Of a stretch of DNA of 64,000 nt, positions 44,536-57,897 are shown piece by piece. This stretch comes from Neopestalotiopsis rosae. Taxonomy: Eukaryota > Ascomycota > Sordariomycetes > Amphisphaeriales > Sporocadaceae. The DNA is taken from NCBI GenBank assembly GCA_023078685.1, contig JALGAS010000003.1:5890001-5954000 (forward strand). The letters are read 5' to 3'. Position numbers and translations under genes: made by a program. Position 1 is the first letter of the stretch. Each line of letters begins with the position of its first letter. The notes beneath the pieces were generated by a model. It did not search any database, was not told the DNA's origin, and was given only the letters and a program-made list of their open reading frames with translations.

Positions 44536-46967
44536 TTAATTATCAAGGTAACTAAACTGGTCAATCATGTGGGGAACATCATTACCTGTAAACAATTTAC
44601 TGGAAAGACCAGCCAATCCTTTGCCGACACCCTTGAGTGCGCCAGTAGCCCCTTCTTGTTGGGCGCCTCTATATGGTAGCACAAAGATGCCTGCGACGCC
44701 ATCTACAATCCCAAAGACTAGGATCTTGGCTCCGGCGGTTACTCCCGATTGCCAGTCCCGAATCGTACCAATGTCGCGCACATCTTCACCCCAGAGCCTT
44801 GGGAGATTTCGAGAGCCTTCGGTAAAGGCGTACGGGATGGCGACAGCGCTTCCCGAATACGACTTGATCAAATCGAGTACGGCCGATGCAGATGCGGTCG
44901 TCATTAACTTTGTGGTACTGACACAACTTCTTGATTTACCTTCCCTTGTATGATCGGCCGCGACTGGCAAGCCTTCTCGACTGTACCTCGTGGCCACTGG
45001 TTCATGATGTGGTAACAGCTCTTCTTGAGTCTGTGATGACTTTTTCGAGCGATTTTTCAACACTTTTGCTGGTTTCACCACAACATCTGTAGCCGCTGCC
45101 ATAATATCTCGACCAGTACTGAACGCTGCGGATATAGTACCAGTAATGGGATCCCATCTGCGGGGCTCAATTATAATCGGGTGGATCTCATTACTATATT
45201 AATCATAAAGAGTAAGCAAAGTTTTGTATTTCAAGCGCCAAAGCACAGATTCTAACTTACATTTTCAACCGCCTGTGGTCGATACGTAAGTGGCTGGCCA
45301 AAATTTCTGCCGCAACTTTGGACAGCCTAAATGTCCTGCCTGATTTGCGGTATGACCAAACTGCAGCTCGGCCCTTAATGATATCGCACTCGAGCGTACG
45401 TTCTGGAAGATTGGCATGGAAAGAAGCCACTGCTGCCTTGACGCCCGACTCGTTTCGCATTCTTCTCGATATGCCTTGTGCTGCCTCTTGTGCCTCTGCC
45501 GAGAGGCAAAGCCTGATTGCTGCTTCCAGATTGTCTACTGTCAGAGACTTTTGAGGAATGGGTTTTGGTCCAGCGCCGGCGGCGGCGACCATTTCTCCCC
45601 AAAATGGTTGACTATCATCAGATGCAAGGTGTTAGCGGTTTGATTATTTTCGATGATGAAGGGTGACGGACTCTCCGAAGAAGGGTACAATAGTGGTTGG
45701 TCGTCCATTGAACAAGCCACACGCGGTCGTGCCAGCTCCGCCATGGTGGATTACAGCTGCGACATGTTGAAATAGCCACTCGTGTGGACAGTCTCCAAGG
45801 TACATGACGTTTTCTGTTGCTTCGCCTCCAAGATTGCTCCATCCCCGCGAAATTAAGGCGCGGACGCCGCATCGCCGTATGGCCTCCAGGATGCGACCGG
45901 TCATTCCCTCTGGATCATCAAGGACAATGCTTCCAAAGCCAATGTATATCGGGGGTGGTCCGCTGTGAATGAATTCGACTAGTTCGGGTGGCGGCGAATA
46001 ACTCGGAGGTTCGCGAAAGAAGAAGCCGCAAACATCTGCATCTCGTCAAGAACTGGCACAGCGTGAAGGGATGGTCGCTCTTACCAATGTGCGCGCCCCA
46101 ATCACCTGGTTTCGGCACCAAGGCCGGGGACCAACAATAAGTGAAGGGGATTTTCAGCGTCTCTGCCAGATTGGGCCCATCAGAGAACGCTATTGGCTCT
46201 AGGTCCAGTTTGTCGCGCCATTCGTTGATAACATCGCCGAGACTGTGTATCAAAATTGTCAGCTACATAACGACGATCGCACTACGTTGGAGGTTGGCCT
46301 ACCCCTGCCATGTGAGGAACTCCACAACAGCATACGAAAGCGCGTTGGCTGTTCGAGGCTCTGCGCCAGATGTGGAAGCATTCTTCAGGTTTGCGAGTGG
46401 ATGCGGAAAAGCTCTCGTGGTCGACCAAGGCATGGTGAACATGAGGTGGACAGGAATGCTCAATGCCTGAGCACAATGTATATGGGCGAAACTCGGGGGA
46501 TTGGCGATGATGGCATCGGCCACAAAGGGGACCGAAGAAACGGGGTCTGGTTCGATGCAGGATAACCAACAGCCATGTAACATTGTTTCCATCATTTTTC
46601 GCTTCTTCTGAATATCGCCGGCTCGTAGACTTTTCATGCTTGGAATCAAGGCCGGATTGCGAACCATGTATGCCATCAGCTCAGCTGGGTCGCCTCCGAT
46701 TGGGAAGAATTCGAGCCCAGACTCTCGCACAAACGAGGCGAACACATCGTGGGTGGCGAGTCGTACGCGATGGCCATGCTTTTGAAGCTCATTGCCAAGT
46801 GCGATAAAGGGTTGGACATCACCGCGACTACCGACGACCTGTATGACAATGTTGAGCGCGACGTGGAACTTGGTCGTTTCGACTGGTTGATAGGGCGAGT
46901 AGGGTGGCAATGAGGAGGCAGAAGGGCCCGGAATGTCGACGAGAACGGGCTTCGACTTTCGCCGCAC
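44536..46967 (-). CDS. Sterol-type UDP-glycosyltransferase (GT1/GT28 family), 5' end unresolved
   Basis: Exons 46967-46303, 46242-46085, 46035-45672, 45611-45261 and 45193-44536 join in phase to 731 residues from the ATG at 46967. [20 protein letters not shown] opens the GT28 acceptor domain. The donor-site signature is [31 protein letters not shown], with GDQPFWG rebuilt across intron 4. The last part ([38 protein letters not shown]) is the C-terminal extension seen in fungal sterol 3-beta-glucosyltransferases. The frame is open upstream through [19 protein letters not shown] (about 47029). Proline-rich coding-like sequence near 47070-47120 suggests one or more further 5' exons I could not join. 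No GRAM/PH domain of Atg26 is seen. Confidence 0.88.
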
Positions 46968-48180
46968 GTACGATAGGTATTTAACGACCGAGGAGTTCAG
47001 ATCAACATCGAGACGGCCATCATCTGTTCTTTTAATAAGAAATAGTTGCTTGACAATGTTGTAGGAAGACGGATCGCAAACCTTTCAGCACCGGGTTCTT
47101 TTGGTCCAATTCCACGGGTGGCGGAATGGCGTAGCTTAGGGGTCTATTTAAAGCGTGATCGGGAGCATGGTCGGGCATCCTCAAGGTCGTCGAGCCAGGG
47201 TATATCGTTGATCAACTGCTGTCGGCAAACTGTCTTTCGCTTGTCGTGGAGTGTTGCTTGTGTTGGGGCGGACTGCGTGTGGTTTGTTGGTATGCCGCTG
47301 TTCTTGTCGATGATTTCAGGTATTGGGAACAGTTCATGGAAGGTAGTAGCCTGCGAAGGCCTTCAAAGTTCGATCATTTGTATTTGCGCATGCCAACTCC
47401 TGAAAACAAGTGTCAGAAAGTACTATAAGTCACCACGACACTTCCCGAATTAGTTACATGTGAGTACTGGCTAGGCTACCACGGCAGGGACCTAGTCAGT
47501 ACTAACTTCGTACTCGTACCTGCCGGTATGCAGCATGTTCGGAAAATCTCCTCGTCCCTGCTTATCACACTTATCCTCGTGGTAAAAGCTTGACTGTCCG
47601 CAGTCATGCAAAAATCAAAGTGCTTCATATTGCTGAGGAAAACAGATTGGAACATGACTCTCCCAACAGTGCTGCGATACGCTATCGCTGCAGATCACCT
47701 CTCTACGTCGTATTGCCGCGTATTCTAAGGCTCAAGATTGGTTCTCGGAGTATACGCGTATAAGGTGGGCCGTTATACGCTCTTCCCGACGGCTTAGCAC
47801 GATCGTAGTACGAATCAGAATCGTTAGCCTCCCAATATCATTTCCTCCGTTCGCCTTGGCTACCCACTCGAGCACTAGCCTAGAATAAATGTTTCTAGAA
47901 TACATGGAGCACAGTCGGCGACAACCAGGGTCAGTGAGATCGCAGCCATATTATTTTTCGTTCCCACGTGTGTCACCAGGATCTATTCATAAGTGCAGCC
48001 ACAATTCACAGGGTGGATAAAATAAACATTCAAAGTAGTCAGGGGACCCTTCAACGGCAATACCATAGCATAACGGTGATGATGCCTAGTGAGCATACAT
48101 TCAACTAGGTTGCCCGTGTCCAGTCCCAGGGCCAAAGGCGAACTCTTATTGCATCTAGTTATGCCATTACCATTTCTCGT
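46968..48180. other. Glycosyltransferase 5' region and spacer
   Basis: The part to about 47400 probably contains unresolved 5' exons of the glycosyltransferase gene. The rest is a spacer up to the 3' end of the aldo/keto reductase-Rid gene, with no recognised feature. Confidence 0.4.
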
Positions 48181-49964
48181 TTAGTTCTTGATTTGCAACA
48201 CGCCTTGATCTCCGGACCCCACTTCAGCCCAAGCCTCAATCTCTACCAGCATATTGTCCCCTACCACACCGGCACTTACAAGCGTGTTGGCCGGTAGTAT
48301 ACCCGCACACTTCATTCGCCATCCGTGAGCACGGCTGACTTCCTCGCAGTCTTTGAGGTTCTGAATCATTATTCGAGTCCTCACGATATCTGAGAACGAG
48401 GCGCCTAGCGCCTTCAGGGAACGTTCTATTATATCAAGCACCCACACCGTTTGACTGCGAGCACAATCACCACCGATATTGGACAATTCAGGGATTGGCG
48501 AGTTGGCGGTGGTTCCACTGACATGGATCGTGTTTCCCACGCGGACAGCCCGGCAGTAGCCCTACGAGTTTTAGAGTCAGTGTGTCCGAAAGCAGCGGAA
48601 AGTACCCAATGTAATCTGAGAACTTGGTGACTTACTGCGATTGGTTCCCATTTGCTCCCTGTCAGATATTCTATGCGCTGCCCGTTGCTGATGGCTGCTG
48701 CAATGGCTGCAGATTGCTGTGGATCGGATAAATGGTGGCTCAGATCCCCAGTGACAGTCAAAAACGGCGGGCGACGATATTCATCACCACAGTCTCCGGG
48801 CACGTCGCTCAAACCCCGTTGCGCCTCGGAGATTAAGGCTCTGTCCTCGTCGGTCAGGTGAAATGTGAAGGCCAGGAGATTCTTGGATGCATATTCTTGA
48901 GTCTTGTCGTCGAGCCTGCTACCAACAATGACAGCCTTGACGGCCGGGACGTGCAAAACCCACCGTGTTGCCACGGCGGCAATGGGTACTTGGTGGCGGG
49001 AAGCAATAGTTGCAAGGGCCTGTAACACGACCTGGAACTTATCCCACCCGCCGGCTTCCCATATGAACCGGAGATATTTGCGCAGGCTCCAGTTCAGAGA
49101 CTCTGGATCTGTCGGCTCAGGCTGGCCCAGCCACTTTTCGCTCAAGAATCCACCCAACAAGGACGCATACGCCAGGATACCGACATTGTGCTTTTTGCAA
49201 ACCTCGCCCAGGCGCCCGTTTATGACACGGCGATCGATGACATTGACTGGAACTTGATTGGTAGCTATGCGAAAACCGCTATTGCAGAGCATCTCAAGAT
49301 GAGCGGCATCTGTGTTGGTGAGACCAATATGGCCAATTTTGCCTTTCGCTTGCAAGGTCTGCAGGTGATGAAGGTTGTGTATATACGTGTCGTCGGTGTA
49401 GTCCCATGCATGATCTAGTTAATGTTACCAGTCAGTCTAAGGCGCTGTGGGGACTTGGTTCTATGTTATGTGATCGGCTCACATTGCAATAGCTCGATTT
49501 TCTCCTGTCCCATCCTCGACAAGGCGAGGTCAACAGCAGCCTCGGCATTCTCCAAAGTCTTGATGCCGGTTTCAGCAGGACACCATTTGGTGAAAGCCGT
49601 TGAACTAGACGCATGAGCCTTGTTGTGATGGCCAACGACGAGCTCTGGCAATGACTTAGTAACCTTCCGTCAAGTGATGCAAATGATCTCACCAGCATCG
49701 CCGTAGTGATCTGCCATATCGAATGCGTAAAGACCGCGATTGATTCTTCAGAGTCAATTAGCCGTTACGCTCGATGTGACCAAAAGATACTCTGGTGAGT
49801 CCATCGATGGCTCACAAATTGTTCATTGCATCTGATGCCGATGCGATATTGACATCTTTGTCGTGTCCACCAGCCAATTGCCACAGGCCGTTTACCATCC
49901 TCGGTATCTCCAGGGAGCCCCCAATCAGGGTCCTCTCAACCTGCACCGCCCCTTTCGGATCCAT
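48181..49964 (-). CDS. Aldo/keto reductase - RidA (YjgF) fusion protein
   Basis: Five exons, 49964-49816, 49745-49693, 49644-49483, 49414-48636 and 48561-48181, join in phase to 507 residues. Residues 1 to about 340 form an aldo/keto reductase barrel. AFDMADHYGDAE holds the catalytic Asp and Tyr, TKWCP the Lys, LQYHAWDY the His, and VIVGSRLDDKTQE fits the NADPH-binding C-terminal part. Residues about 365-507 form a RidA/YjgF domain, EYLTGSKWEPIAGYCRAVRV split by the last intron, then IHVSGTTA. Rid proteins hydrolyse reactive enamines/imines, and AKRs reduce carbonyls. The fusion suggests an imine-to-carbonyl-to-alcohol sequence. This chemistry is inferred. Confidence 0.9.
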
Positions 49965-51178
49965 CGCAGCGAGTCAACGCTTCGCACGTGTTGTATACGC
50001 TGATGAGTTTCTATTGAATTGTAGCCGTGATGTATCTGAGTATTGCGCACTGTATCGTCAGGATTTGTGTCTTGACTATATCAAGTCCTTGAGCGACTTC
50101 TCGCAGCAACATCTGTGGATGACCCCGCGCTAGCGGAACTTCGGGCGTGTGACCGGCGGATAAGCCCTGGGGATAGCGGTGGAACCAATCAGTAATCCAT
50201 CCGCTGCCCGCAAGAACAACGTGCGCTACGGGTCCATTGATCAAGGGGACGTCATCTGAGCCGATACAGGAAATAAGCGTTGATTTGAAGCTGGATGAGG
50301 AGATGCAGCGTCCAGATCGAATTGCCCGATAGGGGACTTGAGTGCAAGGGAAAATGAAATGTCGTCATCATCCATTATGGCTTAACAGTACAAGTCCAAA
50401 ATAACGAAAGCATGGTCGCGATTTCAATGGCTGCACGACCACATTAGGTGAAGCTACCATTCGCGTGCAAGGATATCATAGGCGACTCCCGGGTTATGCT
50501 GAAGGTATGAATTCGAGGTGGTTTTTGGCGGCCGTGCCGGACATGCTCCGGGGGTTCCCTAATGGCGATTCTGGACGCCCATAACACACTGTATCTTAGG
50601 TAGGTAGCGCCGCGCCTATTCGGCGGCGTATGCTTGGCTAGCGGACCTAGATAACACTGGCTGGCGAGCGAGTCTTCGACTTATTTACCCTTCATCCCAA
50701 CATACTCGATGCGACTGATTACATTCGATGAATTATTGTCAAACACTCCGAAGACGATGCGATGACGAGCAGAGTCCGTCCGACCGCATATCGCAAAGAT
50801 CGGTTGCAATCAGCAGGAATCTGTGGCTACAGGGGTTCGATGCCTGTCTATCTTATCTCCAGGTCAATGCTGTCCGGGATCACGTATCACCCCAGATCCG
50901 GAACACTCGACGATTTGTTCAGAATTATTTCCGAGCTCGCTGCTCCGCTTCCGTATCTTACAGTCCGATGTTATCTGGTGCGGCTGTAAGACCCAATCTA
51001 TCCGTCTTCTTCAGTTTCGGCGCGTTATCTACCCGGGTAAGCTCGGAGTACTTGTATACACCACGCACTTGGTGGTTGGAAGCTGGCTACATCTCGTTTG
51101 GACCCTGCCTTCAGATTACAATAACGGCTGGTTGCTTCAAATACCAATTGCGATTTTCCGCGTCTAGAGCATAAAACC
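49965..51178. other. Divergent promoter region
   Basis: 1214 bp between the fusion gene (minus) and the amino-acid permease (plus). A 148-codon plus-strand ORF at 50728-51174 shows no family features. No gene was recognised. Confidence 0.45.
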
Positions 51179-52956
51179 ATGATCATGGGCGACTCGAAAT
51201 TGGCAGAAGCAATGCGCAGCGCCCCAAGGTTGAATGCCGATTCGGACACGGATGCCGTGGGAGTAACAATGGGAACAAAGGCTCGCATCAATTCCCGGCA
51301 GGCGCAGATGATAGCCATAGGCGGCGTCATTGGAACCGGACTTTTTGTCGGGACCGGAGTCGTACTAGCAACCGCAGGCCCTGCGCTGCTTTTCGCTGCC
51401 TACTTCTTCTGCTGCATCCTAGCATTATGCGTTGTCACAGCCACGACCGAGTTCAACTCCTATCTTCCCGTCAGAGGAGCTTCGATCCCATACTATGCCA
51501 CCCGCTTCGTGTCGCGGAGCTTGGGGTTTGCCCTGGGATGGCTGTATTGGTATACCTGGGCAATTGCGGTCGCATATGAGGTGACAGCGGCATGTCTTGT
51601 CATCAATTACTGGTCTAATCCCGTTCCCGAGGCTGCTTGGATCACCATCATGTTGTCGGTTATCATTGGCCTCAATATGATGCCAGTCAAGATTTATGCG
51701 GAATCTGAATTTTGGTAAGAAGCATTCAAGTCAACGTTTTATACTTCTGTGAAGTCGTTGATACCATGCGCTCCCACCCAATAATTAGAGACCTTTCAAA
51801 TCCTTGGCATTGACTAATCTAGGGAACCTACAGGTTTGCTTCTTTGAAAGTTTTCGCAGTTATTGGCCTCTTGATGGTATCACTTGTACTCTTCTTCGGT
51901 GGTGGTCCATCGCACGATCCACTATATTTCAGGTATTGGTATGAAAATGAGGAGCCAGCACACGAATATCTCGTGAGTGGCTCAGCGGGTCAGCTATGTG
52001 CCTTCATATTTGCCCTGTGTAATGGTGCATTCGCCTTTCTATTCGGTCCTGAATATGTCGTCTCAGCTAGCGGAGAGATGGAGAATCCACGAAGAGATTT
52101 GCCTACAACGAGCAAGCATTTTGCCTGGCGGCTGATTTGCTTTTACGGCCTAGGCGCGCTGGCAATCAGCATTATCTGTCCCAGCACCGAACCTGGCTTG
52201 ACATCTGGAGGGTCAGGAGCCGCTGCTTCTCCTTGGGTCTTGGGTATCAAGAATGCTGGTATTCATGGACTTGACAGCGTTATTAATGCGGCAATCATCA
52301 CCTCTGCATGGTCTGCAGGTAATTCGCTGCTCTACATGTCAAGTCGGACTTTATACTCCATGAGTCTGGTCGGCAATGCCCCTCAGATCTTCCAGCGTTG
52401 CAATCGCTGGGGCGTCCCTTATGTTGCGGTCGGCATATCGTCTTTATTTGGTCTTCTGGCTTATATGAATATCAGTACCAACGGCGGCACTGTCTTTAAT
52501 TGGCTCGTCAGCGTTCTCAACGAATCTGGATTCATTAGCTGGATCGTATGCTGCATAGTGTACCTGCGGTTTCGTGCAGCCCGTACGGCGCAAGGTATCG
52601 AGGATCTTCCGTATCAGAGCTATCTGCAGCCCTACGGGGCATGGTTTGCACTAGTCGTTGTCACTCTTCTGGCTTTGCTCAATGGCTTCGCCTGCTTCTT
52701 CCCAGGCAACTATACTGCCTCTGGATTCTTGACAGCATACCTCGGTATACCGGTCTTTGTCTTGCTTTACACGGGTCATAAAATCTATTCGAGGCATGAG
52801 CCGTGGTATCACCCCGCGATGTCCATCGACCTGACTTCTGGCTTGGATGACGTTGTAGCGCAGGCGGCACTTTACCGGGATTCAGATGACGAATCTTCAA
52901 AGAGCAAGGCTAAGCTTTTGTTGGGTAAATTGAACTCAATATGGGGTTGGAATTAA
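51179..52956 (+). CDS. Amino-acid permease (APC superfamily, GAP1-like)
   Basis: Exons 51179-51714 and 51834-52956 (119-bp GTAAGA...CTACAG intron) give 552 residues. The first-helix signature RQAQMIAIGGVIGTGLFVGTG is diagnostic for the yeast/fungal amino-acid transporter (YAT) family. GPEYVVSASGEMENPRRDLP is the conserved loop after helix 6, and IITSAWSAGNSLLYMSSRTLYSM follows. About 12 hydrophobic helices are present. A second ATG two codons in is an alternative start. It is predicted to be a plasma-membrane amino-acid/proton symporter; specificity is not determined. Confidence 0.92.
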
Positions 52957-53513
52957 GCGCTCAAGTCGGATGAATAGACTCGGAGGCACGATACAAGAAA
53001 TAAGTATTACCGGCAGTCCGACCAATGTGCTCATCTTAGGTGCCGATTTCCACGTCCCCGCACAAAATATTTACTACAGACTACATCCTAGTAGCTAAGT
53101 AGTGGACCGAGACCGTTAGACATGGGTTACACGCGTATTCAGTGGGTCACTTGCATGCTTGAGTGCAGCTAGAATCATAGTCAAATTAGGAATATTGAGC
53201 CTCGCTATATCAGTCCACCTATTGTTCAGCTTACCCTGACCAAGTTTGTAAGGAATCGATCATTGAAGGTAGGAATGCAGCGGTGCATTTAGGACAATAT
53301 GCAATCCCCTATGACGAAGGTGCAGCTGCAAAGCAGATCATCATCTTGGAGAGGAAAGGGTAGTTCCCGAAAACCCGAGAAACGCGAGATTTGCGAGGTG
53401 TGACATGTTATAACAATCGTGCATATACCTTCCCATCGACAAGCTTGGAAGCTTGAGAATTACTCTCTCTGACTTGCACCTACACGTTCGAGCTACGAGA
53501 GGATTGTTAAAGT
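52957..53513. other. Intergenic, beta-glucosidase promoter side
   Basis: 557 bp between two plus-strand genes. No feature was recognised. Confidence 0.45.
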
Positions 53514-55964
53514 ATGGGCACATTGTTCAAGATCATCGTCGCCTCGGCGTGTCAATTGGCCATCGGCTCTCAAATTTCTGCGCATGCCGAAACCTGTACG
53601 TCATGCAATTAGTGCTGTCATTAGAAGACAGACAGAAATGCTAATGAGTCAACAGCTTGGCCTGATGCATTGACAAGAGCCACTGAGTTTGTCTCAAACT
53701 TAACGTTGGTTGAAAAGATTGGCATTGTGTCTGGAGGATATCTCAGCCCAGCACCTGCGTGTGTCGGTTCAATAGGTCCCATCTCTCGACTAAACTTCTC
53801 GGGTATCTGTTTCTCTGATGGACCAAGTGGCTATTCAAGGTCCGATGGTGTCAGTGTCTTTCCGTCTGGTATTACCGTTGCTGCGACATGGGATCGCGAT
53901 CTTGCCTATCAGCGAGGCGTAGCTCTTGGGCAGGAATTTCGAGCCAAAGGAGCTCATGTTCTCTTAGGGTGTGTCATTCTTTCCACGTCTGCATGCTTTC
54001 CACTAAACTCTACGTACAGGCCTTCTACTGGCGCCATGGGCCGTTACGCTCGAGGTGGGAGGAATTGGGAAGGTTTTGGTCCGGATCCTTACCTCGCAGG
54101 CGTATTCACGAATAGCTCTGTCCTCGGCATTCAAACAACTGGCGTACAGGCCTGCACCAAGCATCTGGTTGGCAATGAGCAGGAGACCCAAAGAACCTCG
54201 ACCACTGACGCCAATGGCACTGTCACGGAAGCGATCTCGTCAAACATCGACGACCGAACGTTGCACGAGCTCTACCTTTGGCCATTTGCCAATGCGGTCA
54301 AAGCGGGCACCTCTTCAATCATGTGTTCTTACAACCGTCTTAATGGGAATTACACTTGCGCAAACTCCGACCTTCTCACCACTATTGTCAAAGATGAATT
54401 GGCATTCCCTGGATATATCGTGTCTGATTGGTATGCCACACATGGAACGGAAAATTTTGCCAATGCCGGTCTAGACATGGAACAGCCCGGAAATGTCAGC
54501 GCTTTGGCTGGCTCTTCCTACTTTGGCGATTCGCTACTCGAAGCAATCAACAATGGCTCCATATCAGAAGATCGCCTTGACGACATGGCCCAAAGAGTCA
54601 TGACCTCGTACTTCCGTCTCTACCAAGACCAGGATTTCCCCTCGGTGGACCCATCCAGTGGCGCTGTGTTTCTGACGTATCAATACGGTCATAGTTCCCC
54701 ACTAGCTGCCTACTATCCAGCAGTCGAAGCTCGTGACGTTCGAGAGGATCACGCCGAGTTGATCCGCGAAATCGGTGCAGCGGGGACTGTTCTCTTGAAG
54801 AACGTTAACAACACATTGCCTCTCAAGAACGCGTCCAATATCGGCATCTTTGGAAATGGGGCTGGCTATCCCGTTGATGGCTCCGTGTTCCTCGACTATG
54901 GAAATCAACCAGAAGGCTTCGAATACGGCACATTCGACATCGGTGGAGGTTCTGGCACCGTTCGACATACCAGTCTTGTCACCCCCCTTCAAGCTGTGCA
55001 GAGTCACGTTGCGTCTCTTGGCGGCCGTACTCAGGTCATTCTCAATAACAATGTGCTGGCAGAAGGACTGTTCAGGACGATCTACCCGGTTCCAGAGACG
55101 TGTCTTGTCTTCCTCAAGGCGTATGCTACAGAGGGAGTTGATGGAGCCTCTATCGATCTACAGTGGAACTCGACAGCAGTGGTGGAGAGCACAGCTGCCA
55201 TGTGCCCAAACACAGTCGTCGTTATCCATGGACCTGGAGTGGTTCTTATGCCGTGGGCCGATAATGAGAATGTGACGGCTATCTTGTCTGCTCACTATCC
55301 CGGGGAAGAAATTGGAAATGCCCTCGTGGATGTTCTTTGGGGTGCCGTTGAGCCGTCCGGAAGACTTCCTTATACCATTCCGAAAAGGCTATCAGACTAT
55401 GGGCCCGACATTGTAGAAACTCCAGTAGAGGATGGCACATGGCAGTCTGATTTCGACGAGGGACAGCTGATCGACTATCGTCACTTTGATGCTGAGAACA
55501 TCGAAGCGCATTTTGAGTTTGGTTTTGGTCTCTCATATACCTCATTCGATATGGCCAATGAGATGCAGGTCAACGTGGGCAATGATTTATCCGCATTTGC
55601 CGACGACACCATGGGAACTGAACCTGGTGGTCTTGTCGATCTATGGAGAGTCGTTGCCCAGGCCACAGTCAATGTCACCAACACCGGCAGTATCGCAGGT
55701 GTCGCTGTCCCGCAACTCTATGTTTCCTTTCCTCAGGATACCACGCCTGATGGAACGCCGGTCAAGGTGCTCCGCGGCTTTAGCAAATTTGCCCTGGAAG
55801 CCGGAGACATGACTACTATCGAATTCGAGTTGACGAGGCGAGATTTGAGCTTTTGGAACTCTGACACGAAGCAGTGGGTCATACCTTCAGGCGAATTTGC
55901 TTTCATGGCCGGTTTTAGTTCGAAGGATATCAAGACCACTGTTCAAACGGCGATATTGAAATAG
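53514..55964 (+). CDS. Secreted GH3 beta-glucosidase
   Basis: Exons 53514-53595, 53656-53968 and 54020-55964 (introns of 60 and 51 bp) give 779 residues. A hydrophobic signal peptide (LFKIIVASACQLAIGSQIS) is followed by the GH3 N-terminal barrel: GRYARGGRNWEGFGPDPYLAG, CTKHLVGNEQE (Lys/His near 179-180) and YIVSDWYATHG with the nucleophile Asp near 268. The second domain includes GTVLLKNVNNTLPL. HFEFGFGLSYTSF leads into a C-terminal fibronectin type III-like domain (VTNTGSIAGVAVPQLYVSFP). It probably cleaves beta-glucosides outside the cell. The 51-bp intron is in frame and stop-free, so its removal rests on family alignment. Confidence 0.92.
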
Positions 55965-56878
55965 TCTTCTTGAAACATATGGGATTACAGATTTCAATTA
56001 AGTATATTTTTCTTCTACCAAATGGCTACAGACGAATGACTTCGTGCTCAAGAGAACTTTTACAACACATACTCAATTACATGTCTTTTAAATTCCAACT
56101 GGAACTCATAGTAGATACCTACATAGTACCTTTTGTTTCACGTCGAATTTCTTAATAAAAATGCATCTACTATCTCGAATACTTCAGACCAGAAGGGACA
56201 TACGATGATTTATCGCAGCCAGCAAAATTTGTTGTTTTGTTGTAAAGATCGGCCTCTGCATCGATAAGGGACGCAGTGATTAATTGGTAGAATGATAAGT
56301 TCAATTTTGTTGGCGGCGCAGGAGGGAATTTTTTCTCAAACATTGATTTACCAATTCTAGGGTTGCATAGAAATCTATTTTTACCACTTGCACAGTCTCT
56401 CACGAAGCTCTCATGTTCACCACCTCATACGAATAGCTTGTCGTGGTAGATACGGCATACGCGTATAATCCCTGCTGGTGCCCGAGTACTAGGGGCAGGC
56501 TCGGAATGAGCCGAACGCTGAAAGTTGTCACGTTAAAACCGTCTTATACAGGCCCCACCGAACACGCGTATTAGAACCCGAAATTGCCCAGTCGGCCACA
56601 GCCGCAGTGGAAGTATCGGCCTCACTATCATTGCCAACGAATTCAACGCAGGAAAAGTGTTTTTCGAGAAGTCATGTTTCAGCACAGCCTCAGGGATAGA
56701 TCCAAGTTGCAGAGCTTCTAGATTCCAACCAGATAAGCCTGGGTATCAGATAAAGTCATGTTTTTTCCAGGCACGAGTATTTCTATCACGGGTTTATCCT
56801 GTTTACAGAGAACTGTACTATCACTGGTCCTTGAATCATCTCTCTTTCAACTGCTTCCATAGCTTCATTATTATCACG
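55965..56878. other. Intergenic, RTA1-like promoter side
   Basis: 914 bp; AT-rich just after the beta-glucosidase stop (about 55970-56170). No gene was recognised. Confidence 0.45.
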
Positions 56879-57897
56879 ATGGCTGGCTTCAAGTACTATC
56901 ACTACGATCCTTCCTTTGCGGCGGCACTTATATTCGCATTGGTTTTTGGTATAGCAATGATCCGACACGGACAGCTTCTATTCAAGAATAAAACCTGGTA
57001 TTTCTTTCCATTCTTGATAGGATGTATCTGTAAGTTCTCCGATTACTCTCGATTTGCTCCTTCGTTCCCGCCGTTCTAGCTGACGCTGTTTGTTCCTGAT
57101 TCGCTAGTCGAGGCTGTTGGTTATGTTGCACGCGCCTTGTCAGCCCGGCAGACGCCTGATTGGACTTTGATGCCGTACATCATACAAAGTCTACTGACAC
57201 TTCTGGGGCCGACCTTCTTCGCTGCATCGATATACATGATCCTCGGACGATTGATCCAATTTCTCGAAGCCGATTCGTACTCAATGATCCGCGTTCGATG
57301 GCTCACCAAGTTCTTCCTCCTGGGAGATCTCTTCTCATTCTTTGGCCAAGGTGGAGGTGAGTAAAAGAAAGGCCCTTGGAGCAATTCACATATGACTGAC
57401 CAAGGAGTATAGGTGGTGGTATTCTCGCCACTGCAAAGACGGAGTCGTCACAAAGCCTCGGCAACAAGGTCATTTTGCTGGGATTAGCCATTCAAGTCAT
57501 CTTTTTCGGACTCTTCATCATCGTCACCGTTGTCTTTCATCTACGCCTTCACCGCGCCCCCACCCCGAAATCCCTTACGACCGCCGCACCATGGCAAAAG
57601 CTCCTGTGGGTGCTGTACGGAACTAGCGTACTCATCATGATTCGATCAGTCTTTCGCATGATTGAGTATGCACAGGGAAACGATGGCGCACTACTACAAA
57701 AGGAGGCGTACTCTTATGTCCTGGATGCCCTCCTTATGATTATTGTTGCTGGATGCTTTGCGTGGTTTCATCCTAGCAATGTGCTGAAGAAGGAACCAAT
57801 CGTGTTTGAAGATCAGATGTTCCAAGAGAACGGAGGGGCCCGGGAAAGTCGAGAGACAATCGTGATGGGGAAGGTCAATGGGTTTACCAGGATCTGA
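56879..57897 (+). CDS. RTA1-like (lipid-translocating exporter family) membrane protein
   Basis: Exons 56879-57029, 57108-57356 and 57413-57897 (introns of 78 and 56 bp) give 294 residues. The family fingerprint is clear: YYHYDPSFAAALIFALVFG at the start, FEAVGYVARALSARQTPDW, YIIQSLLTLLGPTFFAASIYM, LTKFFLLGDLFSFFGQGGGGG, VFRMIEYAQGNDGAL and YVLDALLMIIVAGCFAWFHP. Seven helices are expected. Relatives such as RTA1, RSB1 and RTM1 are linked to lipid translocation and resistance to toxic compounds. The exact role here is unknown. Confidence 0.92.

Noticed and set aside
50830..50855. tRNA T-arm-like sequence ACAGGGGTTCGATGCCTGT
   Set aside because: The loop is too long, and no matching acceptor stem or A-box lies at the right distance upstream.
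50728..51174. 148-codon ORF just upstream of the APC permease
   Set aside because: No motif or hydrophobic pattern, and its position fits the permease promoter and leader.
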